DNA from: Gemmatimonadaceae bacterium
GTDB lineage: Bacteria; Gemmatimonadota; Gemmatimonadetes; Gemmatimonadales; Gemmatimonadaceae
Length of the DNA stretch: 64,000 nt
Assembly (NCBI GenBank): GCA_011525845.1
Contig: WYBP01000003.1
Coordinates: forward strand, 186,001 to 250,000
Direction of reading: 5' to 3'
The notes under the pieces are model-generated. The model worked only from the letters and a program-made list of their open reading frames with translations. It had not been told where the DNA came from and ran no database searches. Of the stretch, positions 1-8,692 are shown in pieces (the first letter of the stretch is position 1; each line of letters opens with the position of its first letter). Both the position numbers and the translations under genes were made by a program.

Positions 1-438
1 TCAGCGCCCCCGGTCCTGGAGCTCCACCATCAGGCAGCGGTCCTGCACCACGTCGATCCCCGCGCGCGCGAACTGCTCGGCTGCGCCGTCGTGCCGGATC
101 CCCGACTGGAACCAGACCGCGCGCGGCGCCGCGGCCAGGATGTCGTCCACGTGCGCCGGGATGTCGTCCGGCCGCCGGAAGACGTCCACCAGGTCCACCC
201 GCTCGCCGATGGACGCGACCGAGCGGTGGGCGCGCTCCCCCAGGAACTCGTGGATGTCGGGATAGTAGACCGGCACCGGGATGATGCGGAACCCGGCCCG
301 CTGGGCGTACTCGGGCACGTAGTGCGCGGGCACGGGGCCCGGCGGCTTGATGCCCAGGACGGCCACGGAGCGGGTGCGGTCCAGGAGGGCCGTGACCTGG
401 TCGTCCGTCTCCAGCAGGTGTGTGCGCCAGGCGGTCAT
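1..438 (-). CDS. CoA-binding domain protein (YccU-like)
   Basis: A 145-residue protein made of a single Rossmann-like CoA-binding domain. The N-terminal half has the beta-strand/glycine turn SVAVLGIKPPG (about residues 24-34), and later segments RIIPVPVYYPDI and AVWFQSGIRHD match the order seen in small cytoplasmic CoA-binding proteins. The length is typical of the stand-alone family (about 140 residues). The ATG at 438 follows a short region shared with the divergent dehydrogenase gene at 515. The ligand is inferred from the family; the physiological role of these proteins is not established. Confidence 0.85.
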   Translation of the reverse strand: MTAWRTHLLETDDQVTALLDRTRSVAVLGIKPPGPVPAHYVPEYAQRAGFRIIPVPVYYPDIHEFLGERAHRSVASIGERVDLVDVFRRPDDIPAHVDDILAAAPRAVWFQSGIRHDGAAEQFARAGIDVVQDRCLMVELQDRGR

Positions 439-514
439 GGTGACGTGAAATCGGGGGTGCGCATGAGTAAACTTAAGGGCTGTTCACCGACCGTTACCCC
501 GAATCGGAGACACG

Positions 515-1666
515 ATGCGGATGCTCGTCCTTGGCGCCGGCCTGCAGGGCTCGGCGTGTGCCTATGACCTCCTGCAGAACCCCGCGATCTCCGAGGTCCG
601 CCTGGCGGACCGGACCGTGGACCACCTCCCCTCCTTCCTCCAGCCCTACGTCGACGGCGAGCGACTGAAGCTCATCACGCTCGACGTGAAGGACGCGGCC
701 GCGGTGCGCGCGGCGATGGACGGGGTGAAGAGCGTGATGTGCGCGATCCCCTACTACTTCAACCTCCCGATGACGGAGGCGGCGATCGCCGCCGGCGCGC
801 ACTTCTGCGACCTCGGCGGGAACACCGAGATCGTGCAGCTCCAGAAGCAGATGAACGCCAAGGCGGTGGCGAAGGGCATCACCGTGGTCCCCGACTGCGG
901 ACTCGCCCCCGGCATGGTGAACATCCTCGCCCAGCTCGGGATCGACCGCTGCGACTCCGTGGACGCGGTGCGGATCTATGTCGGCGGGTTGCCGCAGCAC
1001 CCGGAGGGGCCGCTCAAGTACCAGATCGTCTACTCCATCGAGGGCGTGCTCGACTATTACACGACGCTCTCCTGGGTGGTGCGGGACGGGAAGCGCACGC
1101 AGGTGAAGGCGCTCTCGGAGATCGTGCCCGTGCAGTTCGACGAGCCGGTGGGGGAGCTCGAGGCGTTCCACACCGCGGGTGGGCTCTCGACCATGGCGTT
1201 CCGGTACGAGGGGAAGATCCCGACGATGGAGTACAAGACGCTCCGCTACCCCGGGCACGCCAAGATCATGGAGGCGATCCGCGACCTCGGCCTGCTCGAG
1301 CTCGAGCCCGTGGACGTGAAGGGCACGAAGGTCGTGCCGCGCGACGTGGCGATCGCCCAGATGCAGCCGCGCCTCTTCAAGAAGAACAGCCCCGACCTCG
1401 TCGCGCTCCGCGTGGTGGTCACGGGGAAGAAGGGCGGGAAGCCGGTGACGCACACCTTCGAGCTCGTGGACCGGAACGACGCCACGCGCGGCATCAGCGC
1501 GATGATGCGCACCACCGGCTTCTCCCTCTCGATCACGGGGCAGCTGCAGGCGGAGGGCGCGGTGAAGCCCGCCGGCGTCCACACCCCCGACGAGTGCATC
1601 CCGGGGGAGCGCTACGTGACGGAGCTGGCGAAGCGCGGGGTACTCATCCGGCAGGCCGTCTCCTAG
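515..1666 (+). CDS. Saccharopine dehydrogenase-family protein, lysine 6-dehydrogenase-like
   Basis: A 383-residue cytoplasmic oxidoreductase. The N-terminus MRMLVLGAGLQGSACAYDL is a Rossmann NAD(P)-binding motif. The middle carries DLGGNTEIV and VPDCGLAPGM, which are hallmarks of the saccharopine dehydrogenase/lysine 6-dehydrogenase group. The length fits the short (about 380-residue) lysine 6-dehydrogenase type rather than full saccharopine dehydrogenases. Such enzymes oxidatively deaminate L-lysine at the epsilon carbon. The ATG is preceded by GGAG with good spacing. The gene is divergent from the CoA-binding gene and monocistronic. Substrate assignment is by family only; carboxynorspermidine or saccharopine chemistry are alternatives. 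Confidence 0.75.
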   Translation: MRMLVLGAGLQGSACAYDLLQNPAISEVRLADRTVDHLPSFLQPYVDGERLKLITLDVKDAAAVRAAMDGVKSVMCAIPYYFNLPMTEAAIAAGAHFCDLGGNTEIVQLQKQMNAKAVAKGITVVPDCGLAPGMVNILAQLGIDRCDSVDAVRIYVGGLPQHPEGPLKYQIVYSIEGVLDYYTTLSWVVRDGKRTQVKALSEIVPVQFDEPVGELEAFHTAGGLSTMAFRYEGKIPTMEYKTLRYPGHAKIMEAIRDLGLLELEPVDVKGTKVVPRDVAIAQMQPRLFKKNSPDLVALRVVVTGKKGGKPVTHTFELVDRNDATRGISAMMRTTGFSLSITGQLQAEGAVKPAGVHTPDECIPGERYVTELAKRGVLIRQAVS

Positions 1667-1808
1667 CGGGGCGGCCGCGGGAGGCGGGGCGCGCCCGGGA
1701 ACCAGGGGCGCGTCCCGCGGGTAGATTCCCTACCGACACGCACGAGGATCGGAACCGCGATGGCCCCGGGGGCAGCATCCCCGAACACCTCAACGGAAGG
1801 AGGAAGCG

Positions 1809-2060
1809 ATGCCAGAGAATGCGTTCGTCGTCCGTACCTTCCAGAACAGTGTCGAAGCCGAGTTCGCACGTGCCGTGCTGGACGCCAACGGGATCGCGTC
1901 CATGTTGCTGAAGGACAGCGCCAGTGGGATGCTCCCGTTCCTGGACATGATGCACCCGGTCCGCCTCATCGTGCGGCAGACCGACGTGGACACGGCGGTG
2001 CGGTTGCTCGATGCCACCGCGGCGACCGATCCCAACGAACCGCCGCCCCTCGTCAGCTAG
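1809..2060 (+). CDS. DUF2007-family small protein
   Basis: An 83-residue protein that starts with FVVRTFQNSVEAEFARAVLDA and continues with NGI and a hydrophobic VRLIVRQTDVDTAVRLLD segment. This is the pattern of the DUF2007 (putative signal-transducing) family, a small alpha/beta fold often found alone. A strong ribosome binding site, AAGGAGGAAGCG, sits directly before the ATG and fixes the start. Function is unknown. The 3' end overlaps by 4 bases the end of the convergent SCO1 gene. Confidence 0.7.
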   Translation: MPENAFVVRTFQNSVEAEFARAVLDANGIASMLLKDSASGMLPFLDMMHPVRLIVRQTDVDTAVRLLDATAATDPNEPPPLVS

Positions 2061-2671
2061 CGGCGAGTCCCCTCCTCGGGCGCGTCAGCCGGCCCGAGGA
2101 GTGACCGGATGCCGGTGACGATCTCGTCGGTCGTCGCCTCGTATGGGAAGGTGAGACGCACACGGCCACCCTGGTCGAGCACGTACAGGGTGGTCGTGTG
2201 CGTCACCGCGTACCTCCCCGCCGACTCCGGCGTCGGCACGATCCGGTACTCCGCGCCGAACTGCGCCACCACCCGGTCCACCTCCTCGCGCGTGCCCGTG
2301 AGGCCGAGCGCGTCGAGGGGGAAGTACTCGAGATCCGCCTTGAGCACCTCCGGCGTGTCGCGCTCGGGATCGACGGAGATGTAGAGCGTCTTCACGAGGT
2401 CGCGCTGGTCCCCGAGTCGCCGGGCGACCGAGGCGAGCTTCGAGAGGGTCGTGGGGCAGACGTCCGGACACATGCTGTAGCCGAAGAAGATCACGACCAC
2501 CTTGCCGCGGGTCGACGCGAGGTGGAACGGTTCGCCGTGGTGGTCGGTCAGCGTGAAGTCGCCGCCGGGGGCCGGTGCGGGTGCGGCGCACGCGGCGGAG
2601 AGTACCCCGCCGAGTGCGATCGCGGACACCCATCGTGCTGCCCGGCGCCATCCAGTGGACGCCGCGCTCAT
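2057..2671 (-). CDS. SCO1/SenC copper chaperone
   Basis: A 204-residue thioredoxin-fold metallochaperone that delivers copper to the CuA site of cytochrome c oxidase. The N-terminus is a hydrophobic signal with Cys28 as a possible lipidation site. The copper motif is SMCPDVCP (Cys68 and Cys72), and His158 in the VTHTT segment is the third conserved ligand. DFTLTDHHGEPFHLAS is the typical domain start. The ATG at 2671 overlaps the stop of the upstream PCuAC gene by 4 bases (ATGA), so the two are probably translationally coupled. A caa3 oxidase is encoded 10 kb away. A longer in-frame reading upstream is only the antisense of neighbours. Confidence 0.9.
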   Translation of the reverse strand: MSAASTGWRRAARWVSAIALGGVLSAACAAPAPAPGGDFTLTDHHGEPFHLASTRGKVVVIFFGYSMCPDVCPTTLSKLASVARRLGDQRDLVKTLYISVDPERDTPEVLKADLEYFPLDALGLTGTREEVDRVVAQFGAEYRIVPTPESAGRYAVTHTTTLYVLDQGGRVRLTFPYEATTDEIVTGIRSLLGPADAPEEGTRR

Positions 2672-3159
2672 GGCATCGGCCGCATGGAGCGGACCTCGGC
2701 GCGCACCTCGATCCGCGACCCATCGTCCAGGACGAGGCGCAGCGGCACGGTGTCCCCCGCGGCGAGCGGCTGCCGGACGCCGAAGAGCATGAGGTGCAGC
2801 CCGCCGGGCCGCAGCTCCACCGAGCCCTTCGCGGGCACCGCGATGCGCTGGACGGGAGACATCGCCATCATGCCCCCCTCCCGCTTCATCTCGTGCAGCT
2901 CCAGCGTGTCGGCCACGACGGTCGAGCCGCTCACGACCGCGCGCTCGGTCGGACCGGAGTTCTCGAGCACGAGGAACACCGCCGTCGTCTTGCGACCCGC
3001 CGGTACCTCGCGGACCCAGGCGTTGGTGACGCTGACGGCGGACGCCTGCGCGCCGAGACCGGGCGCCGGTGCGATGCTGAGGAGCGCGAGGAGGGCGAGT
3101 GGCGCGAGACCCGTCGGCGCGGAGCGGATGCGATCCAGGAAGTTCGTCATGTGAGTCAT
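2668..3159 (-). CDS. Periplasmic copper chaperone PCu(A)C
   Basis: A 163-residue secreted cupredoxin-like protein. A signal peptide ends near GLGAQA (residue 39). The mature domain begins VTNAWVREVPAG. It carries the copper ligands His89 and Met91 (LELHEM), a Met cluster (GGMMAM), and His122-x-Met124 (GGLHLML), matching the H(M)x10Mx21HxM pattern of PCu(A)C. These proteins pass Cu(I) to Sco or directly to the oxidase CuA site. The gene lies between a PCuAC-cytochrome fusion and SCO1 in one operon. An alternative ATG lies three codons downstream, at 3150. Confidence 0.9.
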   Translation of the reverse strand: MTHMTNFLDRIRSAPTGLAPLALLALLSIAPAPGLGAQASAVSVTNAWVREVPAGRKTTAVFLVLENSGPTERAVVSGSTVVADTLELHEMKREGGMMAMSPVQRIAVPAKGSVELRPGGLHLMLFGVRQPLAAGDTVPLRLVLDDGSRIEVRAEVRSMRPMP

Positions 3160-3161
3160 AC

Positions 3162-3998
3162 CTATTGGGAAGGGGGAATGCGAAGGGAGATGACGTAGAG
3201 GGCGAGCGAACGGCGCTCCGCCTCGGAGAGGTGCGCGTACAGCGGCATCGCGCCGCCGGACGGGATCCCGGTGGCGAGCGTCCGGGCGATCGCCTCGACG
3301 TCCGCACCGTTCTTGAACGCTGCCGCGGAGCGGAAGTCGCGCGGCGGTGGGACCAGTGTGAGCCCCACGGGACCATCGCCACGTCCGAGCGACCCATGGC
3401 ATCGCACGCAGCCATCGGAGTGGTAGAGCGCCCGGCCTGCTGCGACCGACGGAGGTGGCGCGTCCCGCTCGGCGGCAGGGTCGTCGCCGAGCGCCTGCTC
3501 GAGTGCGTCGTACGGGACCACGAGTGCGCGGGCCGATGCGCGTCCGCCCCCTGCCAGCAGGAGCGTGACGCGCACCGAGTCGCCGGGGACGAGCGCGCGT
3601 GCGCCCTGCTCGACCACGACGGTGAAGCCGCCGGGGGTGAACCGCACGGTGCCCCCGGCCGCGACCGGGACCTCATGGACGTGCGACATCAGCGCACTCG
3701 CGCCGCGTGCCGCGCTCGCGAGGGGCATGCGGTGCGGTGTCGGGGACTGGATCGCGGCCCGGACCGCGGACTCGACCTCGGCGCCGACGAGCGTGACCGG
3801 ATCCCCGCCCGGGTTGTGGACCGTGAAGTAGAGCATGGAAGGGACCTGGTTCGCCGGTATCGTGATCACCGCCCGCTCGATCACGATCCCCGCGGTGTCC
3901 GCGGCGCAGGCGATGCCGGCCAACGCCGCGACGACGCCCACGACGGTGAGCGAACGACCGCGCGCACCACGTGCCCCCTCGAAGGACGAGAGCACCAT
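3162..3998 (-). CDS. PCu(A)C-like domain fused to cytochrome c
   Basis: A 278-residue two-domain exported protein. Residues about 15-32 form a signal segment. Residues about 33-155 resemble PCu(A)C (MLYFTVHNPGGDPVTL, MSHVHEVPVAAGG, FTPGGF). Residues about 183-276 are a class I cytochrome c with one haem site, CVRCH at 197-201. The usual second copper motif HxM after PGG is replaced by T-V-V, while His106 and His108 remain, so the copper site looks altered. The next gene downstream is a complete PCu(A)C. A redox role coupled to copper delivery is inference. The start at 3998 was chosen because it precedes the only signal peptide. Confidence 0.8.
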   Translation of the reverse strand: MVLSSFEGARGARGRSLTVVGVVAALAGIACAADTAGIVIERAVITIPANQVPSMLYFTVHNPGGDPVTLVGAEVESAVRAAIQSPTPHRMPLASAARGASALMSHVHEVPVAAGGTVRFTPGGFTVVVEQGARALVPGDSVRVTLLLAGGGRASARALVVPYDALEQALGDDPAAERDAPPPSVAAGRALYHSDGCVRCHGSLGRGDGPVGLTLVPPPRDFRSAAAFKNGADVEAIARTLATGIPSGGAMPLYAHLSEAERRSLALYVISLRIPPSQ

Positions 3999-4062
3999 GT
4001 TGAAGAAACTCCGGTTGTCTGGTGGACCAACACCGCCGCCGGGAGGGCGACGGCGACCCGCA

Positions 4063-4476
4063 TCAGGCGAGGAGCCGGATGGGTGGTCCGTTGGCGAACG
4101 GCTGGACGCGCTCGCGCGGTGCCGCGTACCAGAGGGTGCGGTGCACGGCGACGGGCTCCCGAACGCCGGACTCGACGAGCGCGACGCCAGCCGGGGCATC
4201 GGGGAGCGCGATGACCGGGACGCCGCAACAGGTCGTCGCGCAGTCACAGGGCTCGGTGGACGGGTCTCCCGTCGTCTCGGCCGACGGGGCGCTCCCGTGG
4301 TGGCCGGCGTGCGTCGCGCCATCGTGCGCGGGCCCGGCCGCAACGGCCTCGGTTCCCGCGGCCGATGGGTGCATCGGGCAGGGGAGGGATGACGCCGGCA
4401 CGAGCCCGACGAGCGCGAACCAGGCGCCGTAGGCCAGGGAGACCGATCGCAGGGACCGCAGCCGCCGCAGCATCAC
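4063..4476 (-). CDS. Secreted Cys/His-rich small protein, probably metal related
   Basis: A 137-residue protein with one N-terminal hydrophobic segment (residues about 14-30) followed by CPMH (33-36), a His-rich stretch (HDGATHAGHHG) and a CDC...CC cluster (Cys77, 79, 83, 84). This composition is typical of small periplasmic copper-responsive proteins such as DUF2946-like families, but I do not recognise a specific family. Its place between copper chaperone and efflux genes, in the same direction, supports a metal-binding role. The 64-base gap before the fusion gene is the largest in this operon. Confidence 0.55.
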   Translation of the reverse strand: MMLRRLRSLRSVSLAYGAWFALVGLVPASSLPCPMHPSAAGTEAVAAGPAHDGATHAGHHGSAPSAETTGDPSTEPCDCATTCCGVPVIALPDAPAGVALVESGVREPVAVHRTLWYAAPRERVQPFANGPPIRLLA

Positions 4477-4486
4477 GCGAGGAAGT

Positions 4487-4921
4487 CTAGCGGGTCCTGG
4501 ACGCGCCGGCGACCACGGGATCCGCTCGCAAGACCGCGATCCCGAGCACGACCATCGCCGCGACCATGGAGATGCCGCCCGCCAGCACGAGGAGCGGCGG
4601 CACGCCGAACAGCACCTCCGCGAGGATGCCGATCGGCATCAGCATCCCGAGCAGCGCGAGCCAGGAGACCAGGCGCGCGGTCCCCTCCCGGATCGGGAGC
4701 GCCACGAGCAGGTAGCCGATCACCACGTTCAGGAAGGCGAAGAGGTTGCCGTGGACATGCGCCAGCCGCGCCTCGAAGTGCTTCCCATCCAGGCTGCCGG
4801 CGATCCACTCCTCCTTCCCCGGGGCGAAGTCGCGCAGGTAGATCAGGACGAATCCGTACAGCATGAACCCCGCGAGCAGGAAGAACCCCGCGGCGATGTT
4901 CCTGCGACCGATCGACTTCAT
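4487..4921 (-). CDS. Small four-helix membrane protein of unknown function
   Basis: A 144-residue integral membrane protein with about four predicted transmembrane helices: residues 10-29, 58-76, 84-105 and 109-131. Between helices 1 and 2 is a conserved-looking FEARLAHVHGNL segment with two His residues near the membrane surface. I do not recognise the family. The ATG at 4921 overlaps the stop of the preceding membrane protein by 4 bases, so the pair is probably co-translated and may work together. Position between efflux and copper genes suggests a membrane role in the same response, which is inference. Confidence 0.65.
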   Translation of the reverse strand: MKSIGRRNIAAGFFLLAGFMLYGFVLIYLRDFAPGKEEWIAGSLDGKHFEARLAHVHGNLFAFLNVVIGYLLVALPIREGTARLVSWLALLGMLMPIGILAEVLFGVPPLLVLAGGISMVAAMVVLGIAVLRADPVVAGASRTR

Positions 4922-5322
4922 GGGGAACCTCCGTTCCGACGGTGAGAGAGGTGTGCGCCGAGGAAGAGTGCGGCCCAGACCGCAGAGCGCAAGATCATCG
5001 CGCGGACGCTGTCGACGGCGACTTCGGCGCCGGACTGGTGGAGCGCGACGACCGCCGCGAGGACGCCCAGGTTGAGCGCCAGGACGATGCCGGCCGCCCG
5101 CCGGCTCCAGCGCGCATCGCGCCAGAACGCCAGCCCCGCCACGAGGTACACGACCCCCATCGTCGTGTTGAACACGAGCAACGGGCGGAAGACGACAAAG
5201 CCCGGGTCGACGCCGAGGAAGAGCACGCGCCCGCCGGCGAAGAGGGTCAGCGCGCCGAACGCGATCGCGATCACCGACAGGCTGCGTCTCAGCAGGATCC
5301 TGCGCCGTTCGTCCATGGTCAT
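4918..5322 (-). CDS. Small four-helix membrane protein of unknown function
   Basis: A 134-residue membrane protein with about four hydrophobic helices (residues about 15-37, 42-66, 75-95, 108-123) and a Arg-rich N-terminus, MTMDERRRILLRRS, which favours a cytoplasmic N-terminus. No family recognised. GGGAGGG lies just before the start region. ATG 5322 overlaps the TGA of the outer-membrane factor gene (ATGA), while ATG 5316 has a more usual spacing of about 8 bases, so either may be used. It overlaps the next membrane-protein gene by 4 bases. Confidence 0.65.
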   Translation of the reverse strand: MTMDERRRILLRRSLSVIAIAFGALTLFAGGRVLFLGVDPGFVVFRPLLVFNTTMGVVYLVAGLAFWRDARWSRRAAGIVLALNLGVLAAVVALHQSGAEVAVDSVRAMILRSAVWAALFLGAHLSHRRNGGSP

Positions 5323-6770
5323 TCCCTCCCTGGGGGTGTGGGATCCGGCGGGGCCTCGCTCGCGCCACCGAGCGCCTGGTGAAGCGCCACCACGTCGATC
5401 ATCTGCTTCGCGCGCGCTCCGGCCAGGGCGACCCGCACCCGGTGTGCCTGCTGGTCGGCCTCGAGGAGATCGCGGTACGACACGGCGCCGAGGGCGTACC
5501 GTCGCCTGGCCGACTCGAGTGCCGCCTGCGAGGCGAGGTCGGCATCCGTCCATGCCCGGAGCACCTCCGCGTCGGCCTCGAGCGCGACGAGCAGGTCCGC
5601 GGTGCCCCGCAGCGACTCGAGCACCACGCCCTGATAATGGGCGGCCGACGCCTCGAACGCCGCGAGCGCGGCGCGCTTCTCCGCGTGCAAGCCGGGGGTG
5701 AACAGCGGTTGGGTCAGCTGCGCCACGAGCGTCCAGACGGCCGACCCGGCTCCGAAGAGCGCGCCGGTGCTGATCGCCTGTGAACCGAGGGCGGCACTCA
5801 GGTCGAGTTGCGGGTAGAGCCTCGCCACGGCGACGCCATGCTCCGCGTCCGCGGCACGCATCAGGGCCTCCGCCGCCTGGATGTCGGGCCGGCGCCGGAC
5901 GAGCTCGGAGGGGATGACCGTGGGCGGGGCGGCAGGGAGTGCGAGATCCTCGAACGTGAACTGCGGCTCGGGTCCGACGCCCGGTGCGCGGCCCGCCAGA
6001 ACGGAGAGGAGGTGCGCCCCCTGCCTGCGGAGGGCGCGTTGCGCGGACACCTCGGCGCGCGTCTGGGCGACCCGGCCCTCGGCCGCCAGCAGCTCGTCGG
6101 GCGAGGCAGCCCCCAGTCGCTCCCGATCGCGGCTGATCGCGAGCTCCTCCTCCTGCCCGGTGAGGATCGCCTCAAGGGCCTCCAACTGCGCGGTCACCTG
6201 GGCCTGCTGCACGGCCGCCATCGCGACGCCTGCCGCGAGCGAGAGACGGGCGCCCGCCAGCTGGAATCGCTGGTGGTCGGAGCGCGCCGCGAGCGCCTCG
6301 AGGGTACGTCGACTGCCGCCCGAGAGGTCGAACCGGTAGCGCACGCTCACGGAGGCGGTCTGCAGCCCGAACTCCCGCGGACTCCCCGGCTGTCCGAGTG
6401 CGGCCGGGTTCAGGCGTTGCCGCTGCGCCGCCAGGCTCGCGTCCACGCGGGGAAGCCGACTGGCCTCCGCACGCGCGGCCACGAGCGCCTCCGACTGGCG
6501 GAGCGTCGCCTCCGCGGCGGCCACCGTCGGGCTCGAGCGCAGGGATTCCTCGATGAGCGAGTCGAGCGCGGCGGAGCCGAAGGAGTGCCACCACTGCGAC
6601 GCCGACCGGTCGGTGACGTTCGCCGCCGCCTCGACGTTGGCCCCCGCCTCACCGAGGGGCGCGGGGGGCTCGATGCGCGCGCCGGACGTCCCGCGCGCGC
6701 ACGCGGTGAGGGTCACCGCAGCGATCAGCGCCGTGACCGTCCACCCGCGCGGGAGTGCGCGGCTAGCCAT
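5319..6770 (-). CDS. Outer-membrane efflux factor (TolC/NodT family lipoprotein)
   Basis: A 483-residue outer-membrane channel subunit. The start at 6770 gives a signal peptide ending in a lipobox-like LTAC. The body has two repeats of long alpha-hairpins and short beta-strands, with family signatures WWHSFGSAALDSLI (first repeat) and PSELVRRRPDIQAAE (second repeat), the latter diagnostic for the NodT-type RND/MFP outer-membrane factors. Length is normal. It overlaps the ABC ATPase gene by 8 bases and is overlapped by the next gene, so it is the exit duct of the adjacent ABC-type tripartite pump. A longer reading upstream is antisense noise. Confidence 0.92.
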   Translation of the reverse strand: MASRALPRGWTVTALIAAVTLTACARGTSGARIEPPAPLGEAGANVEAAANVTDRSASQWWHSFGSAALDSLIEESLRSSPTVAAAEATLRQSEALVAARAEASRLPRVDASLAAQRQRLNPAALGQPGSPREFGLQTASVSVRYRFDLSGGSRRTLEALAARSDHQRFQLAGARLSLAAGVAMAAVQQAQVTAQLEALEAILTGQEEELAISRDRERLGAASPDELLAAEGRVAQTRAEVSAQRALRRQGAHLLSVLAGRAPGVGPEPQFTFEDLALPAAPPTVIPSELVRRRPDIQAAEALMRAADAEHGVAVARLYPQLDLSAALGSQAISTGALFGAGSAVWTLVAQLTQPLFTPGLHAEKRAALAAFEASAAHYQGVVLESLRGTADLLVALEADAEVLRAWTDADLASQAALESARRRYALGAVSYRDLLEADQQAHRVRVALAGARAKQMIDVVALHQALGGASEAPPDPTPPGRE

Positions 6771-7488
6771 GGACGAGCTCCGCGAACTCCAGCCCTTCGC
6801 CGGCCTCCTCATGTGTCTTCCCGTCCCGGATGTGGTAGAGGCGCTTGAACGTGGGGATGATCTTCTCGTCGTGCGTGACCACGATGATCGCGGTCTCGTA
6901 GCGGTGCGCCATCTCGTGCAGGAGCCGCATGACCGCCAGCGCCCGCTCGCTGTCGAGTGGCGCGGTCGGCTCATCGGCGAGGATCACGGGAGGCCGGTTG
7001 ACGAGCGCACGCGCGATGGAGACCCGCTGCTGTTCGCCACCCGAGAGCTGCGACGGCATCCCGCGCGCGCGGTGCGCCACGTCGAGCGCGCCGAGCAGGT
7101 CGAGTGCGCGCCGGCGCGCCTCGCCGTTGGGGACCCCCGCGAGCATCGGGAGGAGCGCCACGTTGTCGGTCACGTCGAGGAAGGGGATGAGGTAGGGGGC
7201 CTGGAACACGAACCCGATCCGGTCGCGCCGCAGCGCCCGCAGGTCGCCGATCCGCCATCCGTCATCGTAGATGACCTCGTCGCCGAGGGTCATGCGCCCC
7301 GAGGTCGGCTCGATCACGGCGCCGAGGCTCTTGAGGAGGGTGGACTTGCCCGATCCCGACGGCCCGATGAGCCCGACCACCTCGCCGGGAGCGACGACCA
7401 TGTCCACGCCCTTGAGCGCGTCGACCGCCGTCTCCCCCTCGCCGTACCGCTTGGTGAGTCCCTCGATCCGGATGCCGGTGCCGGTCAT
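6763..7488 (-). CDS. ABC transporter ATP-binding subunit (MacB/LolD-like)
   Basis: A 241-residue ATPase. Walker A is GPSGSGKST (about residues 42-50), the Q-loop region is [14 protein letters not shown], the signature is [15 protein letters not shown], and Walker B is [14 protein letters not shown]. The domain belongs to the MacB/LolD type that works with FtsX-fold permeases. It is separated from the permease gene by one base and overlaps the outer-membrane factor gene. With the adaptor and outer-membrane factor it forms a complete tripartite exporter. The exported substrate cannot be read from the sequence. Confidence 0.95.
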   Translation of the reverse strand: MTGTGIRIEGLTKRYGEGETAVDALKGVDMVVAPGEVVGLIGPSGSGKSTLLKSLGAVIEPTSGRMTLGDEVIYDDGWRIGDLRALRRDRIGFVFQAPYLIPFLDVTDNVALLPMLAGVPNGEARRRALDLLGALDVAHRARGMPSQLSGGEQQRVSIARALVNRPPVILADEPTAPLDSERALAVMRLLHEMAHRYETAIIVVTHDEKIIPTFKRLYHIRDGKTHEEAGEGLEFAELVHG

Positions 7489-7489
7489 C

Positions 7490-8692
7490 TCATCCTCCGA
7501 TCGCCGCGGCGGGATCGACCTTGAGCGCCGTGCGGATCGCGATGAGGCTCGCGAGCGCGCAGATCACGACCACGCCGGCGAAGCCCACGAGCGAGTCGCC
7601 CGGCAGCAGCAGGACGTACTTCGGGAACCCCGGCGCCCAGAAGGTGGCCGCCACCTTGCCGACGACGAACCCGATCACCCCCAGGCCCACCGCCTGCTGC
7701 ATGATCATCGACGCGATGGTGCGGTTGCGCGTGCCGATCAGCTTCAGCACGGCGATCTCGCGGATCTTGCCGAGCGTCATCGTATAGATGATGAACGCGA
7801 CGATCGCCGCGCTCACGATGGAGAGGATCACGAGGAACATCCCGATCTGCCGCGCGGCGGTCGCGATGAGCTTGCCGACGAGGATGCCCTCCATCTCCGG
7901 CCGGGTGTGCACGGTCAGGTGCTTCCAGCGCGCGATGGACGCGGCCACCTCACCCGCCGCGTACCCGGGCCGGAGCTGGACGAGCACGGCGTTCACGGAG
8001 GGGTTCCGGCTCTGCGAGGCGATCACGGCGTCGAGCACCCCCGGCGCCCCGGCGCGACTGAACGCGGGGTTCGCGCTGGTGCGGCGCCGGCCCTGGAGCA
8101 CGGCGTCGTTGTCCTTGAGGAACTGCGCCTCCTGCGCGTCCTTGAGCGGGATGAACACCATCGGATCGCCGCCGGACGACACCATGCGGCGCGTGAGGCC
8201 CACGACGGTGTACTCGTTGCGGCGGATCCGGATCCGGTCGCCGAGGGTGAATCCCGAGGCGATGTCCGCGACCGCCTCGTAGTGGCTGCGGGTGATCTGG
8301 CGTCCAGCGACGAGATAGGGCGGCCACCCGGGCGTCCCGGGCCGACCCGGCGCGATGCCGACCACCATCGCCCGCACTTCGCGGTCCCGGTTGCCGACCT
8401 GCATCGTGAGGTAGGTGACGTTGGCCGCCTGGGCGACGCCGGGCATGGTGAGGACACCCCGGTAGATGTCGTCGTAGATGCTGGACGGTTCGGCGTAGGG
8501 GCCGAGCGTCTCCTGCTGCACGACCCAGAGCTCCGCGCCGCTGTTGTCGAGCAGCACCATGCCGTCGTCCACCATCCCGCGGTACACGCCGGCCATCGTG
8601 AGCGTCACGCCGATCAGCAGCCCGAGGCCGATCCCCGTGAGGAGGAACTTCCCCCAGTCGTGCAGGATGTCACGGCCGGCCAGGCTGATCAT
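7490..8692 (-). CDS. ABC transporter permease, FtsX/MacB-type
   Basis: A 400-residue membrane protein. One N-terminal transmembrane helix (residues about 17-38) is followed by a periplasmic region of about 230 residues (MacB-PCD-like). Three C-terminal helices follow, at about residues 281-303, 327-347 and 362-384. The segment GKIREIAVLKLIGTRNRTI between the second and third helices is the typical FtsX coupling loop. The topology is that of separate-gene MacB/DevC permeases. It overlaps the adaptor gene by 4 bases. It powers export together with the ATPase at 6763-7488. Confidence 0.93.
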   Translation of the reverse strand: MISLAGRDILHDWGKFLLTGIGLGLLIGVTLTMAGVYRGMVDDGMVLLDNSGAELWVVQQETLGPYAEPSSIYDDIYRGVLTMPGVAQAANVTYLTMQVGNRDREVRAMVVGIAPGRPGTPGWPPYLVAGRQITRSHYEAVADIASGFTLGDRIRIRRNEYTVVGLTRRMVSSGGDPMVFIPLKDAQEAQFLKDNDAVLQGRRRTSANPAFSRAGAPGVLDAVIASQSRNPSVNAVLVQLRPGYAAGEVAASIARWKHLTVHTRPEMEGILVGKLIATAARQIGMFLVILSIVSAAIVAFIIYTMTLGKIREIAVLKLIGTRNRTIASMIMQQAVGLGVIGFVVGKVAATFWAPGFPKYVLLLPGDSLVGFAGVVVICALASLIAIRTALKVDPAAAIGG

